From Massospora cicadina (Eukaryota; Entomophthoromycota; Entomophthoromycetes; Entomophthorales; Entomophthoraceae), in the NCBI GenBank assembly GCA_022478985.1, contig JAKSZP010015876.1, positions 1-64,000 on the forward strand: a stretch of 64,000 bases of DNA, in the 5' to 3' direction. Shown one piece after another: positions 41,640-53,404 of the stretch (positions are counted from its first letter, which is position 1; every line of letters starts with the position of its first letter). Under the pieces are notes generated by a model. It was not told the DNA's origin and did not search any database. It saw only the letters and a program-made list of their open reading frames with translations. The translations under genes were made by a program, and so were the position numbers.

Positions 41640-42812
41640 ATGAAATCTGGCGCAGCTTTCAAAACAGCAGCCAATCAAACTTTTCAAAACTTTAGAAATT
41701 TTAATGATTCTAATGGATTAAGGAATTCTGAGTCAATGGCTGAAACAGTTTTGACAGAGCTGCTGTGGTCAACTATTCACATCCAATCAGGTTCTGTGAT
41801 TGCACTAACCTCAGTGGCTGGCTCAGCATTAGTTGAGTTAAATCCATTTGAGTGTCTCAAATGGCTCAATTATAATGTCAGGTCATTTAAAATGAAGCCA
41901 GATTTTGCTTTGGAGGAATTTTTTGTTGAACCTCCTGATATGTGCCCCCACCATTTTGTGCTAAAGATACACAGTGCATCCAAAAAGTTCTGGGACTAAC
42001 GTTTTAAAGACATAACTTTACAAATAAATAAACTTTCTTTTATAATAATTTAACATACAACCTTTCCCTCTCTATACATATTTATATTGCTAAAACAATT
42101 GTTAAAAGGTATGCACATAGTTCCTATTTTGTATAACTATGTTTAAACCAGCTATCACATTTTTCTTAATTGTCTCTACTTTATCAAAAGGATGAACCTT
42201 CAGTGCCACCTTCAGATTAGAGAACAGAAAGAAGTCAGATAAAGCCAAATCTGGTGAATAGGGTGGATAATTATAATCTGAAGGTGGCACTGAAGGTTCA
42301 TCCTTTTGATAAAGTAGAGACAATTCAGAAGAATGTGACAGCTGGTTTAAACATGGTTATACAAAATAGGAACTATGTGCATACCTTTTAACAATTGTTT
42401 TAGCAATATAAATATGTATAGAGAGGGAAAGGTTGTATGTTAAATTATGATAAAAGAAAGTTTATTTATTTGTAAAGTTGCGTCTTTAAAACGTCAGTCC
42501 CAGAACTTTTTGAATGCACTGTGTAGCTATCCAACTTTCAAAAGTATCAATAAAATAGCAATTGAAGCAGCTGCTGCCCCTGCCAACACTCTCCTCCATC
42601 AACTCCTTCATAGGGAGATGGAACCACTTGTTGAGGATATTCCTATATCTAATTTTCCTTATAAGTTTGATGAAGATGCAAAATACAAAATTGAAGAACT
42701 TGCATTTGGTGTGAGCTGCACATGCATCAACATGGCAAAAACTTCATTTTTGATCCCAACTATTTTCAAACCTGCCAGTGTATCAAGTCATTCACTTTTA
42801 TGCCTGCTTTAA
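41640..42812 (+). pseudogene. Unidentified ORF split by a fold-back mariner
   Basis: Before the mariner (41640-41969) the frame reads 110 codons (MAETVLTELLWSTIHIQSG, ALVELNPFECLKWL); after it (from 42526) another frame reads KIAIEAAAAPANTLLHQLLH, PLVEDIPISNFPYKFDEDAK to a stop at 42812. Removing the mariner does not rejoin the two in one frame, so there is also a frameshift, or they are separate. I do not recognise the family. The Rp-like module follows at 42866, so this may be the body of the parent retroposon. Confidence 0.4.
41970..42523. mobile_element. Fold-back mariner-type element
   Basis: TA duplications (41968-41969, 42524-42525) flank a 554-bp element with ends CACAGTGCATCCAAAAAGTT and its inverse. 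The left arm (to about 42203) and right arm (from about 42287) are near-perfect inverted copies, each ending the same transposase C-terminus (ETI-KNV-AGLN-VIQNRNYV). The centre carries, on the minus strand, PPYSPDLALSDFFLF, the mariner motif with the third catalytic Asp. Two transposon 3' halves are thus joined head-to-head; it is non-autonomous. Confidence 0.85.
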
Positions 42813-42865
42813 TCACTTTTACTAAGCATCAACTTGCTCAATATGTTGAGTAAAGGATACCATTA

Positions 42866-43148
42866 GCTTTTTTAACAGAGATAAAGCCCACACCTATACC
42901 TCCTTATGCCCCATGCTGCTGATGCGCCAACCCCTATTTTGTCCACAATAGTTAGCCAATTGAAGTGGGCACCAGATAAAAATTTCCCTAAAGCTTATTT
43001 GCCTTCTGATATGGCTTTCTAGGCTACTAGCTGAGGTGCCATGTTGAAAATTTTTATTAATGATAATCCCTTTGTTTGGCTCCTTTGCAAATAAAGTTGC
43101 GTGGAGGGCTCCCCTTTATTAGGTTGGGTACCACTAGCGCTAAAAAAA
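42866..43148 (+). mobile_element. Rp-related 3' module, second long copy
   Basis: Matches 2060-2336 over its full length and ends ACCACTAGCGCTAAAAAAA. It keeps the peptide YLLMPHAADAPTPILSTIV...WAPDKNFPKAYLPSDMAF with few stops. No 5' target repeat was found adjacent, so this copy may extend further upstream (perhaps to about 41605). Confidence 0.65.
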
Positions 43149-43599
43149 GAAATGTAAAATGTTGAAATCAAAGGAAAAATGGTATAATTTAAAATCAATA
43201 TATGTATGTGTGTTGGTATGAGAAACATTATCTCATATTCAAATGAACAAATTTACTAAACTTGGCACACATACTTTATAAATTTTGGTAATGGTAATAG
43301 GCTATTTTCAAAAAACGTATATTAATAGTAATAAAATTATATATAAAATTGAAAGAAAGTGTTAGATATGATAGTGATTGTATATCATTTAGGCAGAGCA
43401 TTTCTGATATTAATCGATTTAATTTAAAAGGTTCAAAAATTTTGATAAGTAGTTGGTAGTTTTTGGTTGTTTTATAAGTTCAGTTGGTTTTGACTGAGTG
43501 GTATTTGGTAGTTTAAGGTTAATTTTATGGGCTCACATGTTTTATTTAAGTGATTGATAATTTAGCTATATGACAGGCTCAACTTTTTTCTAAGTGGTG

Positions 43600-43965
43600 T
43601 CATGAAACCAATGAGATTTCCAATTTATTAATAGATGCTCTCTTTATGTCTTATCTCTATTGCTATATATTCAATTTCAGCTGATTTTCCTTTGTGACCC
43701 AAAATTTTATTTTCCTTTGCAATTTTTTATTGGTCAGATATAAAAGCCTGTTTTAATTTTTAAAAAGGTATCAAAAATACTTTATATATACTTTCTTCTG
43801 GAGCTGTTTCTCAGGTTTAATACCCACCACACTGATATTAATATTTTGGGCCAAATGCCCTCCTGAAAAAACTGACAATCAACATGACTGATCAACCAGA
43901 ATTTTTGAGGTATCACCTGAACCACAGGTCATAATCAATCTGGTAATCCCAAGCCTTACATGACA
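43600..43965 (+). repeat. E4 5' LTR (366 bp)
   Basis: TGTCATGAAAC ... TTACATGACA. It includes 'agatataaaagcctg', a TATA-like sequence, near 43736-43752. Confidence 0.8.
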
Positions 43966-43989
43966 AAGTGGTGTCCTGCTAGGGACAAC

Positions 43990-46600
43990 CACAGAGCCTA
44001 GAACCAATGTACCTACCAAACAAGTAACTTTCATCTACTTTATGAAAACTTATGCCAAGCATCATCTTGAGAAGGTTAAGCATGGACACATTGATAAGTG
44101 GTTAAAGAACTATAACACTTAAGGAGATGACTATCGAGTAAGCTCCCAACAATATTTTTGAGAAATGGGCAGCCTGCTTACTGTAACTGTTTAAAAATTG
44201 CACAGCACTAACCTGCCTTTCAAATCTTAGATCTAATGACAATCTTTTACCAGAAAAATTTAAAATTTTGGCCTTTTAGCTCCACAAAAAGTTCCGTTGG
44301 CTTCACATCCAGAGTTTATGAGTATCAGCAAATTTCTACAAAATTTGAGGCCATATAGGACTTTGGGGATAGATTATCTACTGGCAGTAAGGAATTCAAT
44401 CAGCAATTCCTCAACTGTTTCCTTGATGCCCCTGAAAACCATTACCTTGATGCAGTATACCTGGCATAACCAACTTGTATGGATCAACCCATTGCTGTTT
44501 GCTGAAACTATGCAAGAGTGGTGACCTTCTACAAAAAGCAACCCCAAAATTCTGCTGTCATAAATTTAGACGCTTAAGATTTGGATGCCTCCAACACCAA
44601 AGTTATTTAAAAAATCCCCAACATTAAGCCATTCTTGGAGGTTAACTAACAAACATATGCCCTCACTGAGCAAGTTTAGCAATTAACCATGTTGGTTTAA
44701 AGGAAATGGCCCTGCAACAACCTTTAATGCTCTAATTATGGCATATATGGAGCATAATTTCCACCAATGCCAATCCCTTGCGTTCAGTAACAGATAGTCC
44801 ATCTGGGTAGATGGTGCCCTTATCAAGGAGAACAAAAAACCTGGGCCACGCCACCTATCTCAAGACCTGCCAACTTGCCTCCTCCAGCTTTCCAGTATAA
44901 TCCTCCCTATCCTAGAATGCCATGCAACCCATGATTGAGGATATCTTAACAAAAACCCTTACACCAAGATCAATATTTGGGTAAAGTTCCCTCAGACAAA
45001 TCTGACCAGATGGCCTTACTTTTGGAGGAATACACTGCCAAAAACAAAGGATTAAAGAAACTACAAGATTAAATGTTACCCACAAAGGCCTAAAGAAAGT
45101 AAAGATTGATGAAATACTGAATGCTAAAACCCCAAAAGCACCTGAAGCTAAAGTAGTTTCCCCTAAATTCCTGAAGAAAATGAAGATAAATAATTTACTG
45201 AATGCTGGATCCCCAAGAAGCTCAAACCCCTGGAATCCATACAGAGAAATGTGTTAAAGATCCCTGAGTCAAATCAACCACCCAGGAATTGTTTTTACTT
45301 TAATTTTTCCTCAAGCATCAAAACAAATCAAAGGAAAATGATAACCCACAAACCCAAACCCTATCATCCAAAAACAAGTCTCAACTGCCCTTATCACATC
45401 AACCTGACCAGCCAACCAGTTCTGAATTTTTCCCATCAGTACCCCTTACATTACTTTGTATTCATCCCTATCTCAACCAATTATTTACTATCAACCCAAG
45501 GGAATTTTCACCACTAAGATTTTGAAGAATACTATCATACAAGTATCCCTCAGTAATTTATGCAAGTTGAGCCCTGCTTTTTGTCAAGTTTAACATTACA
45601 CCATTGACATTAAGTGACTCTGAAACGCTAACCAGAAGCCTAAACCCTTTTCACCAACCAAGGAGCACCCTGAACTCTTTGATACCTCTTTGGATATACC
45701 TTCCCAATCATCTTGGATTTAGGATTCTCTGCTAACATTGTCACTAAAAATTTCCTGCTTGATATTGGCTATGAAGATATCCTCCAAAGTGAACTTGTCT
45801 TCCCGATGTCTGGAAGCTCCTAACAGTCCTGCTGCAGCCAGGTGTTTAATTTGCTTGTCAAGAATGCCAGAAAAGTATGATACTATGATTATGTTGTTTT
45901 TAATCATGATTATTTCCTGATGCTACTATGCTGACAAGCCCTCACACATTCAGAATCCTTGCCAACTATGAAATTGACCAGTGGTACACACAAACAGAGC
46001 AGGGTTTGAAGACGTTACCTATCAGATACCTATGCTCCATCAGCCTCAGACCAACCACCTGATCAAACTACCTCATACTTATGCACAAAAGTTTTCTTGA
46101 AAACTTAAATTTGAGAATCTCCCAAATCAGGAGTATGGGGAGTTACCCCAATTAGCACAGAAGTACAAAGTCAAAATAAATAAAAGCTGAAGATGCAGCC
46201 CCTTTACCAAACTGGGACAACACCAAATTGATGTCACAACACAAAATCAATCGCTCAACATACCTAACAACAACCTTCAGCTTTTGAACACTTAGTTGAG
46301 ACCAAGATCCAAATGAGACCAGCCAATGAGCTGCGCGCCCCTCTGAAAAGCTCTGGACTTTTCCAGTAGAAATGGCGACCAAGAAGAATGCCTACCTGTT
46401 CCATTTAATTGCTAACTACCTCAGTGTCTAAGGGCAAGATAAAGTACCATCCACTGTCAATTCCTCCCTGGATGATAACAAATGGCCTGGCTGGAAGATT
46501 TGACAGGGAAAACAACAGTTGTCACTGGTCGCGCCTACCAAGTTATTGGAAATTAAACCTGACACTCTCCTTACAAATTTTTGTTTGGAGTTACAAATAG
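43990..46600 (+). pseudogene. E4 gag, protease and RT remnants
   Basis: 44297-44524 gives a gag-like stretch (SHPEFMSISKFLQNLRPY) followed in another frame by FLDAPENHYLDAVY. Near 45690-45800 ILDLGFSANIVTKNFLLD resembles a retroviral protease active site with the Gly-containing triad altered. Near 46090-46210 LAQKYKVKI...KLGQHQID resembles the start of RT. All are broken. Confidence 0.5.
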
Positions 46601-46766
46601 ACCAACTTTATTACTCAGCAATTAGCCAACCATATTTTTGTTGATCAAACTTGAAATTCTACCCAAAAAATCCTACAGGACCATAATTTCATCATGGACA
46701 ATTTAGTTAACTGTCTGAGACCTTCAGCCTCAACTCCAGGAAATTACATGAAAATATTAAGGGGAG

Positions 46767-47144
46767 TGTCATAAAAACTGCTAATATTGCTAATCCATAG
46801 GAGGGTGTTCCATCCCTTGCCTTAGACCTATCAGCATTAAATTCACTTTCATATAATTTTACTTTGAGACCCTAAAATTCACTTTTACTTTGCAAAATTT
46901 TTAAAGGATCAGTTATAAAAGCCTGCTTTAAATTTTATGATAAAATATAAAAATACTTTTCATATACTTTGTCCTGCTGTTGTTTCTCAGATTTATCCCC
47001 ATCATACGGATACTGATATTTTGAGCCAAATGGCCTCCTACAAACACCAACAACTAACAACTGACATGACTGATCAACCAGAATTCTGAGGTGTTGCCCA
47101 AACCTCAGTTGTGATCAAACCTGGATTCCCAAGCTTTAACAACA
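46767..47144 (+). repeat. E4 3' LTR (378 bp)
   Basis: TGTCATAAAAAC ... TTTAACAACA, with 'agttataaaagcctg' near 46911-46925 matching the TATA-like site of the other LTR. Confidence 0.8.
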
Positions 47145-47875
47145 GTGGTTGGTAGGTTTATAATGATTCAATAGATCTGGTTTTTTCTTAAACTTACAAA
47201 TAGCCATTTTCTATTATTAAAATTAATTATTAGTATTATATGTTAAATTTTAAACCACAGGCAAAGCTAGTTAAACAGGATACTGACAATCAAAACGGCC
47301 AAAAATCTTTATACAAAAATCATTCTGTATATTTATATATGGGACACACTATCTCATGAGCAAATAACCAAAAATCACTAAGCTTGGCACAAGAACTCTA
47401 TAAAGTTTGGGAATGGTAATATGCTATTTTTAATAATATCATATAAAACTTAATAACTGTTCTATATAGGATCTAAAACATATATGATTTAATGGTAATT
47501 ATATAGCAATTTGGCTGAGCATTTTCATATTCATTTAATTTGATAAGTCCATAGATTTTGATAAGCAGTTGGTGTTTTTGGTTGTTTTTAATTTCAACAA
47601 TTGGTTTTGGATGAGTGGTAATGGTCTTTGTCTGATTTGATAAGAGATTAGCATTAGCTAAATGGTTAAAAAGTAAATAAATTCATAGTTTAAATTAAAT
47701 CTGGGTGAGTGGTTGATAGTTATTGGTTAATTTATATAAATTAATTGGTTTAGTATTGAATAGTTGATGATTTAGATAACTTACTTTTCTTTCTCGTTGC
47801 AATCACTTTTGCAACCTATTCAATTCAAGACTGAATCTAGTTTGATAATCTCACAGAGGAGATTAGTCTGCGCCC

Positions 47876-49320
47876 ATGTCAGGGAGCAGTTGGGCAAGCA
47901 AGGTAAGAGGAGCAGGTGGAAGGCCCACGGCCTCCAACATTCGAAAACGCCCTGGAGAATCCAGCGGAATAGACAAAAATCTTAAAAACTGGCAGTCACA
48001 ATTTCCCTGGAGATACTCACATGGCAAGCATGATGCAACCAGTACATTAACACGCCACACTTCCAACCACTTTCATCGGTGGAATTCAGAGTCTGCGTGT
48101 ATCTGGACATCCAAAAAATGGCCTTATGGGAAAAATTTTGTGAAGATGTACACAAAATTTTCACCCAACCGCGGTGTACGTTGCACCTCACTCCATGTCA
48201 TGCGGTTGGCTGGACCTAGGTTTTGAAAGCAAAAAAGCAGCAGATGAGGCTGCAGCGGTGTGCATAGTGGTCAACCTCCCCAAAGGGCAATGGGTCATCG
48301 AAACCAAATGCACCAGATGGACAAAATCAAACCAAATTTTCCTCACATTTGACTTTTTGCCTACTACAGTAAAATGTGACATTTTGGAACAACACCTGAA
48401 AGATGGTCTCACCATATACAGCGAAATACAATCTTTCAAAATGCAATGCTTCACGCTGATGCCACACCTGTGCACCAACAAAGCCATCGCAGTTCTGACC
48501 CCAACTGAGGAGATCACAAAAGACCTAACCCAGATCCTGCACTCCACTTTTATTGATATTGCAGGGCATACCACACACCCAACCCAGGTGACCGTGGACA
48601 GCGCGCCCCCCATTTGCACCCACTGTGATGCATTCAGCCATAAGGTGCATGTGTGCCCCATCAAGGAGGGCATCACATTCCAAGAGCACCCCTCAGTGGC
48701 CATGGCCAATGGAGAGGCGCACTACAAACCAACCGCAAGCACCAAGGAGGCTTTCCCGTAGGGAGCACAAGGCTGCTACCTATTGGTAAAGCCTATCTCC
48801 CCGCAAGAATGGAAGAAGGCCAAGCAGGCTCATAGGGCTGCAGCCAAGGAAACGGCCAAGGCCACCACTGCTATCCCACACTCACAACGCCAGGAGGACA
48901 TGGAAACCTTTGTGGTGGAAGCAACTTGGGAATCCATCAACCAATCAGATTGGGAAGCCCATGCCAAGTGGGCCACTCAATCCGAGGATCTGATAGAAGA
49001 CTTGATCTCACCCAATTGTTGCACCCAAGCCCCAGTTGAAACTGACTTGGGACCTATCTCAACTGAAAATTTTTTTTTTTGACCCACTCAACGGTGCACC
49101 AAACTCATCTGCACTGCAAAAAATTTTTCTGACGTCGGGAAAACAAAAAGTGAAGGCCAAAGCCAATGTGACTCTTTCCGCAAAAATCAACAAAAACTCT
49201 GATAGTGTTGCTGCTAACACCTTTGCTGCTGTGAAAGCCCATGGGGACCTTGAAGAGGCTGGTGGGCCTGGGGCCCACCCCCTCACACCTAAGGTGCGAT
49301 GGGAGAAACCTTCACTTTAG
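47876..49320 (+). pseudogene. LINE1 ORF1 (nucleic-acid-binding protein)
   Basis: The frames 47876-48226, 48174-48761, 48783-49082 and 49036-49320 are consecutive parts of one ORF separated by shifts. Near 48615-48656 it encodes CTHCDAFSHKVHVC, a C-x2-C-x4-H-x4-C zinc knuckle; the N-terminal part is basic (RKRPGESSGIDKNLKNWQSQ). LINE ORF1 proteins coat the RNA in the particle. The C-terminal part is rich in Lys/Ala. The last frame overlaps the ORF2 start by 22 bases. Confidence 0.75.
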
Positions 49321-52300
49321 GGATGTTGAATATCGCTGGGCTCAAGGCCTCCCTATCCCAGGCTAGGAAACTGAGTTTTTTACAACACAATTTATCCGTA
49401 TATCCTGGCCATCCAGGAGTCCCACTGTCCACAAGGTTCCGAGAAAACTTGGAAAACAATGCTCCTCCCATCCCTATCCTTTTGGTCAAAGCACTGTGGG
49501 GTGCTAATTTGGAAAAATAATTTTTTCAAATTCGTATCCTCAGAAACATTCCTAAATGGCCGAGTGCTCATCATCACCTTCTCGTGGGCTGATGTAGCAC
49601 ACGCAATTGTCAACATCTATGCCCCAAACGGTGCACATGAGCATTGGGAATTTTTCTCATCAGTCAAATCCCTCCCACTACCCCCTGATTCTTTCCTAGT
49701 TGGTGACATGAACTGTTGGCTAACCTCACCAACGACTGGTGGCCTCCCTCACCCCACGCCCCACAGGGTCACATAGAACTATGCATTCTAAAGGCCACCC
49801 TTGGGTTAATGGATGCACTGCCATGACATGCCCCGCTGCTCAAAAACATATTGCATCCCCACATCCACAACAGCCAATTAAGGTCCATGACCCACATTGA
49901 CCTTATTCTAACGCCAGCAAAATTCCAACCCCACATCTCCCACTTCAAAACAACAAAAATGGAATTCTCTGACCACTGACTGGTCTCGATAACCTACCAC
50001 CTGCCTGTCACAGTTGCTAAGGCCCCACATTGGTGCAAAATCCGTCCCCCTGAGCTCGCGTTGCCAGGATTTTCCATGTGGGTGGAAGAGGCAACTTTGG
50101 CAAAAAGTTTGTTGCACTATTTTGCGCGGACCCCATTTCCACATGGGCAACTTTCAAAGAGGACACCATCTGCCACTCTCACCATCTCTCCTCCAGATGC
50201 TCATGAGCCACATTGGCGGTTATCTCGCACACTCTGGCAGAATTGGTACACTTGGAGTCCAACATTCCAGCTACAGGATACAGCCCTGCATGGGGCTGGA
50301 AGTGGGCAGAGGCAGCCGCCCACCTCAACGCACCCAAAAGGCAACACAAACATCAGGTTTGTGTTCAATACAGGGCCACACACATCACAAAAGGTGACAA
50401 GTGCACCGCATAATTCTTTAAAAATTTTTTTGCACCATGCCAGAGCGTGGCCTGCACACAGGTGCAAAGATTGGATAATTCTATTGCGGATACACTGGCT
50501 GAAGTGGCAATCAAAAATGCAAAAATATTACTCCGAGTTGTACCGAGACAAACCAATTCAGCCGGCTGAAGTGGCAGAATTTCTCAACCGAGCTCATATC
50601 CGCACCATTTTCCAATACCCAGAAATAATGAATTTAATTACTCTGAACGAATTATGGACAGCCATTTGCAGTGCGCCAAACTGAAAATGCCCAGGCCCAG
50701 ATGGCATTCCATATGAGTTCTACAAAAAATATTACAAATATATATCCCTACTTCTGCTTGCCTCACTTAACAAAGCCTGTTGGAAACGCGCCTCCTACCA
50801 GGAGGACATAAGGCCTTTACTGTCACACTCTTCAAGAAAGGGGATAAGCTTGACTTAGCCAACTGGCGCCCCATTTCTCTAACAAACACAGACACCAAAA
50901 TTTTAACAAAAATTATGGCTAACCAATTAGGGACTGTAGCATCTGCCACCATCTCCCCAGAACAATTTGGTTTCATCACCAGAAGGTCAATTTGGGATAA
51001 CGTGCACTCTGTGGCTAAAGTATGTCAGTCCACAGCCTCTGGGGCACTTGTATTCTTGGACCAACAAAAGGCCTATGATAGAGTAAACTGGGAATACCTA
51101 AGGGCCTTCCTCCATTAATTCCGCCTACCCCCTCGCTTCATCAACTGGGTGATGCTGCTCACAGAATCTGCAACAATGGCAGTATGTGGCCCTGGCTTCC
51201 TAACGGAAGTAGTCCGCCCTCAAAGGGGCTTGCGACAAGGGGACCCCCTCAGCCCACTCTTATACAACTTCAGCCTTTACCCACTACTGCGAAATGTGAA
51301 TGCCCAACTCACTGGGGTCCATGTGCCAGGCCAAGCCCCAGTCAAGATGTTGGCATTCGCAGATGATTGTGTGGTTGGGGTGTCTAATAATCAATTTGCA
51401 CGCGCGCTTGAAGCTCTCATCCAGGAATATTCCCGGGTAAGCAACGCGGCACTGAACGCCACCAAAACTGAAATCATCCTCCTTGGTTGGTTTCAGAACT
51501 GCTGGGCCCCAGCAATTAGTTCCCAACCTGGCCCATCTGCTCGCCCATGTCCAGGCCTTACTAACTCAACACACACCGCTCCACTGGTGCTCCCTTTTAT
51601 GCCAAGTCCTACCATAGGACTGGTGCGCCATCTGGGTTTGTGGATGGTGGCAGGCGGATACGCGTCAGCAGTAATGGAGTGCCATATTCTGGACAACGTG
51701 ATGAAGCGAATCGCCTCTCTCAGAGCCCACCTTACTTCCCTTACTGGCAGGGTTGTTTTAGCCAACTCTATGCTCCTATCCAAAGTCTGGTTCAGAGCCC
51801 ACGCCATCCCCTTCTCCCCAAGCTTATTCAAATCCTTGTATGCCTTGCTGCAAGGATGGCTTTGGTCAGGCCGCCCTCCACCAGTGCAGCTAGAGGTCAT
51901 GTTTGGCCCTTATCATCATGGTGGCATGGGCCTTCTTGACTTCAAAGACCATGCTGCCAAGATCCTGGGCATCTGGATCGCGGCCATCACCGCTCCTACA
52001 CTCCCATCCCAACACTGGTCCCGCGCAACCCACTCCAACTTCTCCCAAGCCTTGGGCCTCAACAATCCATTGAACCCCCACTCCCCTGATGAAATACCTC
52101 GCATCACACACATCAGCCACAGGTCCTCACGGGACAAAAACTTACTACAAAGGAATACTACTCTCCATGTGGAGCGCAGAGTGGAGAATTTGTATTAGTG
52201 GACATACAACCCAAAGAGGCCGCCCCTCTCCTCAGTTCACACAAGAGGTACAGGGGCTACCCATCCATGATGGCATGATCCCCATTTGGCCCCATGTCCT

Positions 52301-52925
52301 ATCCAGGGTGGACTACCTGGACATGATGGACATCCCTTATTCCATTGAGACCCAAAAAACAATCTGGAAATATGTACATCACCCTCTGTTGCAGCCTCAA
52401 GTCCACTCCCATGTGTGGCGCTGCCTGAGGTGGGTGTATCGTACAGCTGAGCGCTCTAACGCTTTACACTCATCCTGTGTCATGTGCGGCCAGTATGGAA
52501 CGCTGTTCCACCGCCTGGAGAAGTGCCCCACCTCTAAAGTGATATGGCGCAAAGTTCAACGTCTGCTGGGCCAGGATCAAACGCATCCCTTCAGTCTGTC
52601 AAGAGATATGTTTGCTCTATCAATGGCATCCTCCCTTCCACCCTCCCTCCGTGCTCTGGTGGTTGCAATCGCCATGTGGACCATCCACACGATTGTCTTA
52701 GATGCCATCGCAGGCTCCACCCCCACCCTCCCAGAAACTGTCCACAGATTCCAGTCTCATTTGGTGGACCACTTTCAAGCGTGGATGTTTGGATACCTCC
52801 CACCGCGTTGCCAACAGCTGGTCTCCTCCTGGTTCCCAGTCTGGTTCATCAAATCAGACCCCTTCCTCCACATGTGCGCAATAGTGGCTACAGCCCCTTC
52901 ACACGTTCCCTCCCCCTCCCCATAA
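49299..52925 (+). pseudogene. LINE1 ORF2 (endonuclease and reverse transcriptase)
   Basis: Endonuclease motifs: LGMLNIAGLKAS near 49315, LAIQESHCP near 49405-49435, VNIYAPNG near 49610, FLVGDMNCW near 49695. Near 49970 the SDH motif is present but followed by a stop. RT: PGPDGIPYEFYK near 50700, LANWRPISLTNTD near 50860, DQQKAYDRVNWE near 51060, RQGDPLSPLLYNF near 51235, KMLAFADDCVV near 51345-51375. The C-terminal part (52089-52925) has CVMCGQYGTLFHRLEKC near 52480-52530, a C-x2-C-x7-H-x4-C motif. At least three frame breaks occur. Confidence 0.85.
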
Positions 52926-53404
52926 GTGGCGTTCCCGCTGGCAACAAAAGATAGCATCGCTTCTCTGGGGTGCCTCCCCTGGTACTAAGTTTATCTGTCC
53001 TGAGTCATATTCGGAAGTGTCTGTCCCATGGTCAGCCTTCCTCACAATAAATTTAAAATTTAAAATTTAAAATGAGTTAGATAACTTGATAGGTTTTATT
53101 GAATTTGGCCAAGTGGTTGGTGGATGGTTAATTCTTTAGGTTTAATGGTTTATGAATTTATTGATGGCCATATACCGATATAAAAATTATAATAATTGAT
53201 TAAATTCATCTAGTAAGTTATAAACCCAAGCAAAGCTGGGTTACTTGATCAGTAACTTTATTATTTTAGAGCTAGTAAGAATTCATGGTTTATAAGTACA
53301 CATTAATATGAGTTTATTTTTATTTACATATAATGTAAAACCCTTATTTGCAAGAACTGTAAAATGACCATAGTATCAGGTTTTTATAAAAAGACAAATT
53401 TTAT

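Larger units (their letters stand above)
43600..47144 (+). mobile_element. LTR retrotransposon remnant E4
   Basis: LTRs 43600-43965 and 46767-47144 both start TGTCAT(G/A)AAA and share the whole body; the target duplication is GTGG (43596-43599 and 47145-47148), and a polypurine tract AAGGGGAG directly precedes the 3' LTR. The internal coding (gag-like around 44000-44530, protease-like near 45690-45800, RT N-terminal-like 46090-46600) is degraded, and the internal region of 2.8 kb is too short for a full pol, so it is deleted. Confidence 0.8.
43195..47285 (+). mobile_element. Helitron-like element H2, copy a (split by E4)
   Basis: The 5' part begins TCAATATATGTATGTGTG, then 'aacattatctcat' and 'ggtaatggtaataggctat' as in other H2 copies; then 'tttggttgttttataagttcagttgg'. 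It is cut at 43599 by LTR element E4 and resumes at 47145 ('gtggttggtaggtttataatg'), ending with AAACCACAGGCAAAGCTAG near 47250-47285, a degraded version of the 3' hairpin. Confidence 0.5.
47783..53076 (+). mobile_element. Full-length non-LTR retrotransposon LINE1 (5.29 kb)
   Basis: It is flanked by the exact 11-bp repeat TTAGATAACTT (47772-47782 and 53077-53087), contains ORF1 with a CCHC knuckle and ORF2 with endonuclease, RT and a terminal zinc motif, and ends in CCTTCCTCACAATAAATTT followed by AAAATTT repeats. Order and domains fit an APE-type LINE. Frameshifts and stops break both ORFs, so this copy is probably inactive, but full length plus a clean duplication suggest a fairly recent insertion. 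The left edge is set by the duplication. Confidence 0.9.
47320..53252 (+). mobile_element. Helitron-like element H2, copy b (split by LINE1)
   Basis: The 5' part (47320-47782) shows 'ctatctcatgagcaaataacc', 'gggaatggtaatatgctat' and 'ttgataagcagttggtg'. LINE1 interrupts it at 47783-53076. The 3' part has 'ggccaagtggttggtgg' and ends AACCCAAGCAAAGCTGGGTT (stem-loop) then ACTTGATCAG before T. It lies only about 35 bp after copy a, in the same orientation. Confidence 0.55.

Noticed and set aside
47982..48709. Minus-strand frames opposite LINE1 ORF1
   Set aside because: The plus strand carries the CCHC knuckle and fits the LINE order; the antisense frames have no support.
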